64,000 nt of DNA from Scedosporium boydii. Taxonomy: Eukaryota > Ascomycota > Sordariomycetes > Microascales > Microascaceae. The notes beneath the pieces were generated by a model. That model did no database searches. It worked only from the letters and a program-made list of their open reading frames with translations, and was not told the origin of the DNA. The stretch lies in the NCBI GenBank assembly GCA_002221725.1, contig NJFT01000121.1, positions 1-64,000 on the forward strand, written 5' to 3'. Positions 1-11,719 of this stretch are shown here, one piece after another (within the stretch, counting starts at the first letter, position 1; each line of letters begins with the position of its first letter). Position numbers and translations under genes: made by a program.

Positions 1-1706
1 TTAAACTTACCCCGCCCCCCCCCCCCCCAACACATCTTCCCCCCGGCGTTGCTAGCGAGGACCAAGGAAGCTAACGTCTTCTGAACCCAGTACCAGGGTC
101 GGGGAAAGCCATCAGTATCGGAACTAGGCGACTACCATGCAGCCAGAGATTTGATTGCCGCAACTAAATAAGCAGGGTATGTGTGTTGGGCGGATCAACA
201 GGGACGCCCTTGCAACTTCCCATCGACACCTTCCTAGGAACTTTCCCCGACCCTCCGCTCCCCCCCCCAAACATCCATGGGTCTTCTTGATCGTTGAGCG
301 TATCATGGGTGGGGATGCTTTAGTACGTTTCCAGTACCAAGATGATCCTCCTGCGGGAGCTAACTACGCTACGATCAGCCGGCTCGGGACCCGGAATACG
401 AGCCTGCCTGCCTACATTGTCATACATTGTGAAAGCTTCACCGGATGGCGCTAGCGCAAGTGACTGTACATTCATCACGCATGGATGGGGGTGGCGAGGG
501 TTAGACCAGGTCAGCAATGTGAGCAAAGCAGCATCGCTCCATGGCTGCGAGGTAGTCCGAGTCCATGGAAGGGCGGATGTGGGATGGACAAACCTTGCGC
601 GAGTCCCACTGCCGAAGTGGAGGGTCAGCCAGACCTTTTGTGCTAGCCCGATGGTGCAGTTCCCCGGACATGTTTGACAAGTGTCGAAGCAAAGTCGACA
701 TGTCAGTCCGGCTTCGTCCCATGATTGGGAGAAGATAGGCGGGCTGCTTGGGGGAGAAGGGCCACCGGACAACGCGTACTCCGTGCAGGACCAACGCATT
801 CGTAATTCGTCTGTGTCTCCCATTTGCGTGGTTGGTTGGTCGCATTATCCACTCTTTACACCAATGCGAGGTGAGAGGTTTGATGTAGGCAGTGTTGGTG
901 TGTGTAGTGTTGGTGTGTGCAGTGTTGGTGTGAAATGCTCTTTTCCAAGCCTTCCCCAGCACTCTTCACGGCCCAAGATATCTCCCCCTCTTGAGCGAAA
1001 GTGGGGATGTGCTTTTGGTCTGTGTCCGCGAAAAGGCAGTTCGAATGATAAACGATGGGAGTGATAAAGTAAATATGGTGTTATCTCAGTTGATACTTTC
1101 AAGATATCTACAACCCAAACCTGATTTCCTAACCATTAACGCCTTTCCCATCATAAAATAGCCAATTCCCCAGGTAATGTAAAAGCCTGCGAGGTCCAAG
1201 GTGGTGGTAAGTGATAGAAGAGGTCACATGAAGACGAAGAATAGGAAAGAGCAGACAATATGCTCCATAGACGACTAGAAGTGGACTAGACCGGAAAGAT
1301 GAGCGTGCAAGGAAGAAGTAGGGAAGGGAAACCGAGTCAAATCGACCCACGATGAGCATCTCACTACCCCATTGGAACAATAAGAAGGTAAACAAGAGGG
1401 AAGGGGGTGGGGGAGGAGAGGAAAAAGCGATAACATATCCGGGAGCAGATCACCAACCCCACTCCTTCACATCTCTCTCGCATTGAAGAGGCCCAATCCC
1501 TGTTCTCTCAAGAGGCGCTGCTATACGAGTGCTCTCGGAAGTGGCTCCGTGCCGGTCCAGGTAGTTCTTTTCTTTCCCCAAAAGAAACTAAATCAGTTGT
1601 GTGGGAGGGGTTGGGGAAGTGGGCGGGAGGGGAAAAGGAAATGTGGATGCACTTCCTGCTTCTCCGCAGTTCACTAGTCGAGAGGGAGCCCCAGAACTAG
1701 ACGGGG
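1..1706. other. intergenic region at left edge, no gene seen
   Basis: No open frame here has a recognisable family or a convincing splice structure. The region holds a C homopolymer (15-28) at the very start and a three-copy 15-bp tandem repeat (891-932). The last few hundred bases probably include the 3' end of the velvet-like transcript that runs leftward from 2553. Confidence 0.5.
891..932. repeat. 15-bp tandem repeat, about 2.8 copies
   Basis: The unit AGTGTTGGTGTGTGT repeats at 891-905 and 906-920, with a shortened third copy from 921. Copies differ at the last base only. It lies in non-coding DNA. Confidence 0.85.
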
Positions 1707-2553
1707 CTAGACAGGGCTCGAGGGTACAGAGTGGCCTTGATCGCGGAGCTTGAGAATAATAGAATGCTCTTCGGGCGCTAGGACCCGGGTGGACGTGCGT
1801 TAGTCTTCCCGAAAACAAACCGCCGCGTGTCCAACCGTCCGTAATGTGCATAGAAGGGAGGTGTTGCTGTCAAGAGTAGGGATGGAGGGGCGCTACGGGG
1901 TGAATAGAATACCGCCTTATAGTAACGGCCGAAGGGAAAAAGGCGGAAACTAGGAGATAGTTCCCATATAGGGAAGGGAATCTAGACTCACATGGCTTCT
2001 GGGAGGGTACGTCAACGTCATAAACGTCAAACGTGCGGCTCTCAACTTGATCGACGAGGATGGCGCCCTGCGCATCCCGGAAGTCGACGCGATAAACGTC
2101 CACCCGGATAGAGTATGACCCTTCGTAGGCGACGCTGAGGTTGGGAAACATGAAGACTATGGGCTGGCTCGTCCCCGGTAACCGGCGGTCTTCTGCGCAT
2201 GCACCCCCGGCTGTGAGGGTACCGATAAGCTGCTCCGGGATGAGATTTCCTTCGGAATCGCGAAGCACGGCGGTGGCGAACAGGTACGGTACATCTGCCT
2301 CGGTGGTCCCAGAGGGATATCCCATTGCTATGAGGGGAGGGTAGAGTCTTGTGTTGGCTCGCGCTTGAGAGGGCGGCTGGACTGCGACGCTGAACATCTT
2401 GGAGCGAGATAGCTGGTTGGATCTGGTGGTTGACAGTGTAGATAGAGGACGTCTATGGCTGCTATTGCTGCTGCTGCTGCTGCTGCTGCTACTACTACTA
2501 CTACTGATCTGGGTTGAAGCGCGAGTCATCCTGGAAGATCCTTTCGACGACAT
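1707..2553 (-). CDS. compact velvet-domain protein
   Basis: Predicted 210-aa protein from two exons, 2553-1992 and 1777-1707. The exon 1 end is a clear GTGAGT at 1991; the 214-bp intron ends at TAG just before 1777, preceded by CTAAC. The join is in frame and adds a tail with LKLRDQG, which resembles the end of velvet domains. After a Ser-rich N-terminus, the protein shows velvet landmarks: a VQPPSQARA segment, YPPLIAMGY, YLFATAVL, LIGTLTAGG, VFMFPNLSVAYEGSYSIRVDVYRVDF and a closing FDVYDVDVP. Velvet proteins (VeA, VelB, VelC, VosA) are NF-kB-fold DNA-binding regulators of sporulation and secondary metabolism; this one is short and divergent, and I cannot assign it to one of the four. The domain call is firm; the subfamily and whether it still binds DNA are open. 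Confidence 0.75.
2461..2506 (-). repeat. CTG/ACT trinucleotide run coding a poly-Ser tract
   Basis: On the plus strand a CTG run passes into an ACT run. Read on the minus strand in the velvet-like gene it gives 13 consecutive Ser codons (AGT then AGC), then Asn-Ser-Ser. Such a run is prone to length change between strains. Confidence 0.9.
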
Positions 2554-3769
2554 GATGAGCCGTTTGGAGGTGCCAACTTATACTTCTTTGGATGTTTGTT
2601 TGTGTAAGTTAGACGATGGTGTGAGGGAACAACTAGATGTGGCCAGTTTGTTGAGGACGATTTGAAAAAACAGGATATCGGGAGGCGTATTGACCGTTCC
2701 AGCTGAAGTCAAAAGAACCAGCGCGTTGGGTCCTGGAAATTAAAAGTTCCCCGGAGCGTTGGAAGTGCGAGTAGTGAGCGCGAAGTCAATGAGATCATGC
2801 GACAGAGAGCTCGGTCAGAGATCACTTGTGTCCCGCAAAAAAGAGTGCGTAGGACTCGCGGTGGCTGTAAAGATCCGGAAAGAGGAACGAGAAGCAACAG
2901 AGCTCAAAATCGGGAAAAAGGAGTAGGTGGGGAGCTGTTCCTTTATCCAGTTTCAGTATAGATTCACTGTTGAGCACCTCTTGACACACCGGATTCAGAG
3001 AGTGAAGTCTTACAGCAACTTAGGGCGGAGCAGGGTTTTAGTTTACGAGGGAAGAGGGACATCTGCTGCTGGCGGGATGTAGAATATTGCGCATCAGGCT
3101 GGTGTAGGTCGTCAATATGATAGCTCAACCAGGGTGTGTGAGAAGCATTGAGTGGTGAGGCGCGAGGGAATGACAGGCAAATGCAGAATATGCCAACCCC
3201 CAAGACAAGACGGATGCTTGCTGAGGCACTTTTCTTTTGAGGAGAGAGCACTGGCTATCCTCTTCCTTCCACCCGTTTGCAGCCCTACCTCAAGCCACTG
3301 GAGCCGGGGGAGGGGTGTACAATGTTTTTATGACAGAGCACATTCTCATTCAGCTCTTCGCTTGCCCATCTTCTCCAAGTGTTGTTCATTTTCCCTCGAC
3401 TGTCCCACTATCACCGGAGAGGGAGACCGCGAGGAGAAGCGAGGAGGAGCGAGGGTGAGAAGGCGATGTGCGGAGTCTGCTCGCCCATCACGCCCCACCT
3501 CCCACTCAGGCGGGTCGTGGAGGCTTCAAACGAACATTAGGTTCATTGTGAGAGTACGATACTTGGTTATTTGTCTCCTTTTCTTTTCCCGCTCCCTGCC
3601 ACGGGGCTGGGAAATGAGACGCCACGCGAGCGGTCATGTTCTTGTTTAGCTATGCCTTCTCATTCTCGGGGAATTATATGTATCCTAGGTCCCAGATTCG
3701 GGAATGCTAAGACACCAGTTCGCCGGACACGCAACGACGCAGCGCCGACAGGGCTTCTACCACATAAGC

Positions 3770-3832
3770 CTAGTCCTGGTTTGGTTTGGATCCTAGCCAA
3801 AACATTCACATTCCAAGCCAAACCAGGGCTAG
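3770..3832. repeat. inverted repeat, 20-bp arms, 23-bp loop
   Basis: Arms lie at 3770-3789 and 3813-3832. They pair over 20 positions with two exceptions, and both exceptions are T opposite G, so an RNA read from the plus strand could form an uninterrupted 20-bp stem with two G-U wobbles. Confidence 0.8.
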
Positions 3833-5799
3833 ATGGGGGGGCCACCACCAGGGATCGGAAGAGGGACACGGCCTTGTTAGCGAAACGCCCAGCAGGCAGT
3901 TGAATAGAAGGCCGACCTGAATACCGAGGTAAGGGTAAGGTAAAGGAGATACCTACCGGATGATAAGCCACAGGAGCGCAACTGCAAATCCCCGAGGTAT
4001 TCCAGGTACTTGTGTCTGTCGAGAACGGGGGATCTGCGCATGGTTCTTCCTCGATTCGCCTGACATCGAGCCTTAGGGGAATAAACACAGCCGAATTTTA
4101 GCAGACCGAAAGCCACCATCGCAGATCGATGGCTAAAAAGCAATATTATGGGGATAGACAGTGATAAAAAATTAAAAAAAAACCGAGGAGTGGCGAGCGG
4201 GTAGAAAATCAAAAACAAAAGAGACGGCGATGCGGTCCCCTTCACTGTCACGAAACGTTTTGTTGCGTCGCCCATCGTCCTCAGCTTCAAATTCGATACA
4301 TCAAAGAGTTTATGGCACTAAGACTGCCCTCAACACATGGGGCTACGCCACAAAGCCACGGGCCTACTAGTAAAGCGCCAGTGAGGGGATCCCTAGCTGT
4401 CGAGAGGGAGAGACATTTCCTGGTCCTGTCGCCCTGAGTATAGTTTGGGACTATTCCCATTCTGCTAGCGTACTTCGGATGGCTTAAATTTTCCGTCTCT
4501 GGATATCTCAGCGAGCATGGAGGGCAACACAAAGTAAAGTCATATGTTCAGCATGATGGTGCTTTCAGATCTGAACATCCCCGAGTGGGGACAAGGAGCC
4601 ACAAGTCTGGTCCCATGGGATCGGTTCCCTCTCGCAGGGACGTCTTTCCATGCTTTTGCCGATCTCGACAAGTCGCACTTAGTGCAGGCAAGCTTGGTAT
4701 CCTCCTACTAACTCCTGAGACACCACTGAAGAATGGGGGAGGGTATTTGAGGTCCTTCTGCCGTCCCGTTCGTATCACCACGTCTTCGCCATGGACGTAT
4801 CAGGGCCGTTATTGTCAGAAGACCTGTGTGGGTAGTCAATAAGCGACAACTTCGTAGTCAACGGCCCACTTCAACCAGGTCGCTGGGTAGAAAAGTGACA
4901 GGTCATTCGCGTGCTGTCGTTCCATCTCCAAAGATCCGTGCGCTGACCCCCATTTGAGGGAGAGGGAGAGAATATTGAGTCTGGTTGGAGCATATCATTA
5001 ACCAGCAAGACAAACTTGATTCGGGGACAGCCTCGATCTTGCGGCGAATTGGGCTTTCTTCTTGGATGGGCTAACTGATTGACGGGAGTTAAATGAACTG
5101 TTTCCAAGACTCCAAGGAGCTGAGGGAGCTGAGGCGCGGGTATGCTTCCTCTCGGAATCTTTTTGTCTTTTTTCTTTCTTCATTTGTCCCTTTTCTTCAT
5201 CTTGTTCGCCGCCCCCGTTCAGTTACACAACGCCAGGATCGAGGGCAATTAATATGTAAATTCTCGAGTCCTCCACTGTCATGACTGTCGACACCCCTGC
5301 AAAGGTCAGGTGCCCTTTTCCACCACAACGAGGAAGCAACTCAGGACAGAGATGATGATATACGTTGCACAGATATGCAGGCATCCTGCTTCGAGGTTTC
5401 CGAGCAGGAGCGTATAAGAGTTCAGGGACGCGTCGCACCATTTCCCATGCTGCCCGGCCCCGGTCGCATTGGCCCTCCAATCCAGACTGTTGGGGCATTG
5501 TGGCTTTCAGGTAAGAGGCAACCCTGGCCAATCACTGGCCTAGAATGCCCAAAAAACCTAGGCATGCCTGGCTCTTCGCCGGGATGTTGTGGTGAACAAT
5601 AAGAACCCCGGGTCGAGGTCTGTTCTGAATAAGTAGCCCAGCGGATCCAGGGTATACCGGATGTCGCCAAGTATTCCAAATCATAAAATCCTTGCTCTCT
5701 TTCCCTCCCACGTTTGTTCATAGCCCAGGACGGTAGGGACGAGAAATGGCCCAGCAAGATGACACCGTACATAGATTCAAAGTTGACCTCTTTCCCGAC

Positions 5800-6100
5800 T
5801 ACTTCGTACGCATACGTCCAGATGGCCTTCCGATTTGAAGTGAGAGGTCACATTTGGGCGTGTTAGCTCCTCGCCCTTCTGCTTGTCTTGATTCAGTCCG
5901 TTGGTTATCGTAGAATGTTTTAACCCATCGGCTTGGATGCCGGGGACCCACAAAGTACTTCGTACCTCCGCCAGCTCGGGGTCCATGGGTGACCCACACT
6001 CCCGAGCCTGTTCGTCCGGTTCTCCCGCGCCGCGCGCCGTTATTTTCTTCCCAGCCCTCAACTTCTTCCTTTTTGGCGGGTAGAGTATGCGTACTTCGTA
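5800..6100. repeat. cluster of three TACTTCGTA motifs
   Basis: Exact copies at 5800-5808, 5956-5964 and 6092-6100, all in the same orientation, 156 and 136 bp apart. The middle copy is flanked by G and C, giving GTACTTCGTAC. The same 9-mer recurs elsewhere in this window only in non-coding DNA. Confidence 0.9.
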
Positions 6101-6320
6101 GGAAAGTCTGACATGAAAGTAAGGTCTTGACACACTGCTGAGTTATTGAAAACAGAAGAATGGTGCATAGACCCAGAGGCCGAGTGGGCCTTTCCAGATA
6201 CAGCCCAAGCCTCTTGGGAATAGCGCCACAGCTTTATTGAGCCGAGGTGATATTGGAGACTTTCTCCGCAAATTAGATCCCACCGGATTCTCCGTGTAAA
6301 TCCGGCCATATTCTGCCACA

Positions 6321-6350
6321 GAGAGAGAGAGTGTGTGTGTGTGTGTGTGA
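6321..6350. repeat. (GA)n(GT)n microsatellite
   Basis: About 10 bases of GA repeat run directly into about 18 bases of GT repeat in intergenic DNA. Confidence 0.9.
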
Positions 6351-8312
6351 ACCGTCTGGGGCATGCACCAGAAACATTGAAAGATGACCGTGGCGTAATA
6401 TTCACGCGGTCAAGCGGTTGATCGACGCATGACAAGGGTGTTCGCAGCTCGCATGAGACTGCGTTGTGCGTACATCCATCCCACCGCTTGGACCCTTGGG
6501 ACAGTGCGGTGGTCACTTCTGGGGAAAGACAAGGTATTCGTCTGATGAAGCAACAGTCCACGATCTCCAAGATCAACTCTTCACTGGAGCTGAATGAGTG
6601 GTAACACAGATACTATCCATCATCACCATCCCACGCAACCCTTGCATAAAGGTTATTCCAAAGCTGTTGAAACCTTATCCGCGTGCATTTCTCGTCCAAT
6701 AGTCTCGTTCGGCGTCGTTCCCAACGTCAGATCTCGGGTTCATGCATTTTGTTTTTTCAACCTGGTAGTCGGGTCGTTCCCACAAACGGAGCAGGTCTCG
6801 ATCCGAGCACCCTCATGCGGACGGCAGCGGGCTCCTTCATTAGAGCTAGAGCGGAAAGTCCTCTGTCTATTACCCAACGTAGTCATTGATAATGACCGGT
6901 GACGCTGATCCTGTCACCAGTCCAGACTTGTGAAGCTTCGACTCTTCCTTCGGTTGCTGGAATGACCCCAAGCCACCACCGAAGAGTCCCAGGACAACCC
7001 GCACCCGTCTCAGCCAGCCAGAGGCGAATGTGCGAACTCGGAGCTAAATTCGGAAACGGAAGTCATCAACCGTATTGCTTCCACTCTTTTTTCCATTTCT
7101 CTTGTACTTTTTTCTCCGTTTTTCGTCTTCTCTTTATTTTTCGGGCCCCCATCTTACTTTAGTTCCACCCTCTCACAGCCTGGCACTAATCCACGTCAAT
7201 CCCACCCTAGATCCTGCATACACCCGTAGGCCTGAAGGGGCCGATGCGTTTGGTTGTCTTCCTCCTCGGGAAATATAATCAGAAACCACCTATCGGTAAG
7301 CATGCTGTAAAGAGGGAGTGAAGAGTGATAAAAATTGATAGCACAAGAAATAGGGCCGAAGTCTCCAGCTCGAATTACCCTCTTATGTTTCGCCCTAGCG
7401 ATCATCGGCAGGGGAAAAGAGTCGTAGGGTCCAAACTAGCTCTCCTGTCTCACTCCTAGACCCGGGAGTTAGCGAACCGAGATGGCATACATCACTAGAT
7501 CCCAAGCCAGGCCCGTCGCCAGGCAAGTGGGAAAAAGTAAGTCGCTGAGCTATCCACAACGTTCCGAGTGGTTTGGCCATAGTGTTGTTCCTAGCTCGGG
7601 GCCCACGCCTTTGCTTCCCCGGAGCCGTAGCCAGCAAACGAGGGCGTAAGAGTAACGGTCGATGATGTGCCCCCGGATCATGTTGCTAGGGCTAGTTCGC
7701 AGTATATTGGCCGAGACTAGGCCAAGCGGAGGCAGCCGAGGGGCCCCAAACGCGTCCAATCGAAGTACACTCCTGTGTTGCCCGCTGAGATGCAATCGAT
7801 CATCCTCCTCCCTTCCGTGGTGGCGTCTAGCAAGGACTGATTCGAACCAATCGATGAAGGGTCCGCTGAACTAGACCCCCTCTCCGCCAGGATCGATCGA
7901 CCACATTTCACCCGACACTCCGTTCGCTGGGAGGTGGTATCACGTCGATCACCAAGGATGAAAGTTGGGGGATCGGCAATTAGCTCCCACATACTTACAT
8001 CTGGTCCCCATGCTTTACTCACCAGGCGTCGCCGCATTTAGAACCATTGAAACCAATAAAAATCGCTGGATCTTGAAACCATGACAGGCAAAAGAGCAGG
8101 AGAAATAGAAAAATGAAAGATTTCAATATATGACACTAGAAAATACGTCAGGAACAAAATTAGCTGAGCATGACCATACCGACAGCAGTATGTGTATGTG
8201 CGTCGCTCAAGTCACAGCCTGCTCTTGGTAGTCCACTCCCTCTAGTTTGGGTACACATGGTTCTCCGTCGCGAGTGACTCCGTTCACCAAAATTTGCATG
8301 TCATCGAACACA

Positions 8313-11300
8313 TTATAGCCCAAGCCACCCCTTGATCCTATCAGTCCAGCTAGTCGGAGCCTTGGAGCGAGACTCGGATCCCAGACCTAAACCCCAGACA
8401 TTATCGAGGTTAGCCTCCCCCGGCGGCCGCCTTTCGACCGGAAGCTTATCTTCATACAAGATCTTGAACGTCGGCGTCTCCACAGACTCCCAGTCATCCT
8501 CATTCTCCGGGTCTCCGTAGATCTTGAGGGCCCTGACCCTGAACTTGTAAGTGCCATAAGGAGCGAACGTGCCCTCACGGAACTCGCCATCCCAGTACAG
8601 AGGCGCTCCTTCTCCCCGAGGATTGAACAAGAAGGGGCCATCACGGAGCAGCCCGGTGTATTGCCACTCAGAGCCGTCTGGCAGAATTCGGACGATTTCA
8701 ACGTCAACGTAGATGCTACCCACAGCTAAATTGATCAGGACACCGGGGAACCTGGTGCTAGTGAGATTAATTGCGGTCGTGAGATTGGCTGTTCCGGGCA
8801 ACGGCAGTCGGAAAGTATAGTTACTCGATTGAACAGGCTCAATTGTCTCGTTTAGACCTCCTGGAAGTGGGATGGACAGAAGGCCAATGTCTTGAATCAC
8901 CGTCTGACTGTGCAAGCTGCCCGTAGCGCCCTGGTAGGCAAGGTGGTAGAGAGATCCATCGGAGGCGTTAACCGTTACCCATCCAGACCAGACGGCAACC
9001 TTGCCGGCATCCAGAGAACCGGCCGGTGTCGGCGTTACCTTAACCGCCGCGGCTTGGCCAGGAGGGATAGTGAGGCTCTCTGGGTCAAACGAGAGAAAGG
9101 TGTACTCCTTGGTGAGCTCATTCGGGAACAGCGAAGGGGCGATGGAATCAGAGCTGTTCTTCAAGTAGGCGGTGGCGGCAGGCAGGTTTCCAATGTGATA
9201 GGTGAGCTCCTCATCACTCAGATTAACAATGGTGAACTCCTGGGAAGCAATTCGATTATCAGAGTCATTGAATGCCAGGTTGCTCTTGTCCAGAATCGTA
9301 GTCGCAAAAGCCGCATCGTAGGCATGAATGACCCCGTTGCCCTGCTGAGCAACCGGAGCATAATAATCATAGGTGACATTGCCATCATTGTACAAGATAG
9401 GCTTCGCCGTGTTGGATAGCAACCGCTCGAACTCAGATGGAGTGATCTTCCCACGGGCCTCCATGAGGAGAGCCAAGGTACCGGCGACGAGAGGGGTGGC
9501 CATTGACGTGCCAGACAAGACACCGAACCCACCCAAGCGAAGAGGATAAGTAGAAAGGATGCTTCCACCAGGGGCGGCAATAATGGGCTTAGCATCGAGC
9601 TCCCATGATGGACCCCACGAAGTAAACAGGCTGGCGAAATTTCCGGTGGCATTGTTAGGGTTTAGAATTAAGGTCTTCTGTGACAGGTCTTCTGGTTCAA
9701 CTGTGATTCGAACCTCGGAGCCTCCCTTCAGCTCTTTGATCCATTGTTCTCCCTGTTCAGGAGATACCATGCCGATTCCCTTGATCCCAGGAACCTCGCT
9801 GACGTCGACAGTGATAATTCCAGGGACATTGTTGTAAAGCAAGACGTATTCGGCTCCTTTAGCGCGGGCCAGCTGGGCCTTCTTCACAAAAGTGCAGTTA
9901 CCACGGCGAATAAAGGCAATTTGTCCACTGAGATCGGTGTCCTCGGGCCATTCTTCGCAGGCATTGGCGGGGTCCGTGATATTAAAGTTGTACGCATGGA
10001 GTGGGAGGTCGACGGCGTCGGTCCAGTTATTCGGGGCACCAGCAGTCCACAAAAAGGTTCCACTCTCACCGCCCTCGACCGTAAAGTTGGACTCGCTCGC
10101 CAACTCCGGAGTCTCGATGTTATCAACCGACGCAACAGAGATAACACCCTTTCCACTGGCAGCGGAACTCGCGTAAAATAAGCCCTGGTCACCGGCGTTT
10201 CCAGCCGCGAGGGTACAAGGGATACCTCGCTCGACGATTCGTTGAACGGCGACACACCAAGGATCCTCTGACCATCCAGCGGGACCACCAATGGAAGCGG
10301 TAATGATGTTAGAGCCATCGTCAGCGGCCCGGATGAAGGCCTCAATAAGGACATCGTTTTCGACACCACCATTGCAACCGAAGACCTTGTACGCGCCAAG
10401 GGTCACGCCAGGAGCCGCACCCTCGACGCCGAACTCATTGTTCGTTTGGGCGGCAATAGTGCCGGCAACATGGGTACCATGTCCATTGCAATCGATCGGG
10501 TCCCAGTCCTTAACAGGGGTGGACGTGCCGCCGGTGTAGTCGTCTCCAGCAAAGTCCCATCCATAGCTTACTAGACAGCCCGGCCCGAAGCAGCCACCAA
10601 GAGATGGGTGATTGTAATCAATCTATCGATCAGGCCATCAGCATGCATGTAAGCTAAGGCAGAGGAAAGCTACCTCCAAAGCGGTTGAGAATCAGATGAG
10701 AAGAAGTGAAAATTAGACTTACACCAGTATCAATGACACCGACTCGGAGGCCCTTTCCGGTCAGTCCCTTGGCTCTTAGCTGGTCGATTTGAGTTTGAAT
10801 ATGTGTCGAGAAGACGTCCTTTTCCGGAGCGTCTGCATCCTTCCCACCTTTACGCTGGCGTTTCTGGAGAGCGGGAGTCTGTGGGTTGGGGGTACCAGTC
10901 CAGATGATTTTGTCATCGGGAGGAGGGATCAGAGTAACGGGATACACCCTCAAGTTGGGCATCCTTCTAATTTCGTCGATGGTTTGGTCTGACGTTTCAA
11001 GGTTGGTCATCTCAATCGAAGCGCCCCTGAAGTACTGGGAAGTGAAGTTCTTCCTGGCGCGGATGGCGGAATCCACCAACTTGTCGTAGAAACCAGTGAC
11101 ATCCTATCCAATGCGTCAGAACTGGGGTTATAAGGCATAGCCAAGGCTTTCTCCTCTAGGCTATGATCGTGCTGAAAGGAGCGGCCCGTGTCGGATCGGG
11201 AAACGAGAGACCTACAGCACCCTCTGCAAACTCAACGACGTATCTGTTGGGGATGGCAATGCGTCCCACCACGGTCCCGGCCGCCGCCAGGAGCGGCAGC

Positions 11301-11320
11301 AATGCGCTTGTTCGAACCAT
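8313..11320 (-). CDS. secreted subtilisin-like serine protease with PA domain
   Basis: Predicted 931-aa secreted endopeptidase, family S8. Three exons: 11320-11216, 11103-10723 and 10622-8313; both introns are GT-AG and all joins keep frame. It starts with a signal peptide (MVRTSALLPLLAAAGTVVG), followed by a propeptide (RYVVEFAEG) with a possible Kex2-type KR site before the catalytic domain. The catalytic triad is visible: Asp160 in VIDTGIDY (assembled across the second intron), His210 in NGHGTHVAG and Ser535 in GTSMATPLVAG, with oxyanion Asn304 in AAGNAGD. A protease-associated insert (VLLYNNVPG) sits between His and Ser, and a roughly 350-residue C-terminal part resembles the Fn3-like region of large Vpr/C5a-type subtilisins. 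Likely role is extracellular protein breakdown. I cannot tell whether substrates are nutritional or host proteins. Confidence 0.93.
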
Positions 11321-11710
11321 GGTGATATCTTGGGATGGCTCGCAGGATACAAGATGGCAGATGATTTCTCCTACACTGCTAAGGGCCAGACCTTTGCCGA
11401 ACGCGAGTGGAGGTGTCAATATTCCTCAACTGCGGGAGGTCAAACCTTTGTCAAGAAACAGTGACAGGAGGAGGCGAGCTACGAGAAAGAAGGCAAAGGA
11501 GGAAGCCAAGAACCATGAGTCTGGGGGGACGGCGGCAATACATATCCCCCCCCATCGAAGCGGTTCCGGGAGCGGCCATATATCGATACCCCACGCGCAG
11601 AGGGACACGCTTTATCATTTTGAGATACTATCTTTCGTCATTCATTTGGATATACCAACCCTATACAACTGTGGAGCAGTATAGAGTGCTGGTCAAGGTG
11701 CGGTTTAAGG

Positions 11711-11719
11711 TACGAAGTA
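11711..11719 (-). promoter_or_regulatory. TACGAAGTA motif upstream of the subtilisin gene
   Basis: An exact copy of the window-wide 9-mer, about 390 bp upstream of the subtilisin start codon. Placement in a promoter is seen; function is inferred. Confidence 0.4.

Larger units (their letters stand above)
2554..8312. other. 5.8-kb gene-poor intergenic region
   Basis: No open frame has a recognisable domain. The stretch holds an imperfect inverted repeat (3770-3832), a cluster of three TACTTCGTA motifs (5800-6100), a GA/GT microsatellite (6321-6350) and a pyrimidine-rich tract around 7080-7160. The left part is the promoter side of the velvet-like gene; the right part should contain the subtilisin 3' UTR. 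Confidence 0.5.

Noticed and set aside
3152..3649. 165-codon plus-strand frame
   Set aside because: Composition looks like random translation of CT-rich DNA, with no domain and no promoter or splice context.
7820..7870. GGTTCGAATC B-box on the minus strand
   Set aside because: The flanking five bases do not pair as a T-stem and there is no A-box at the right distance.
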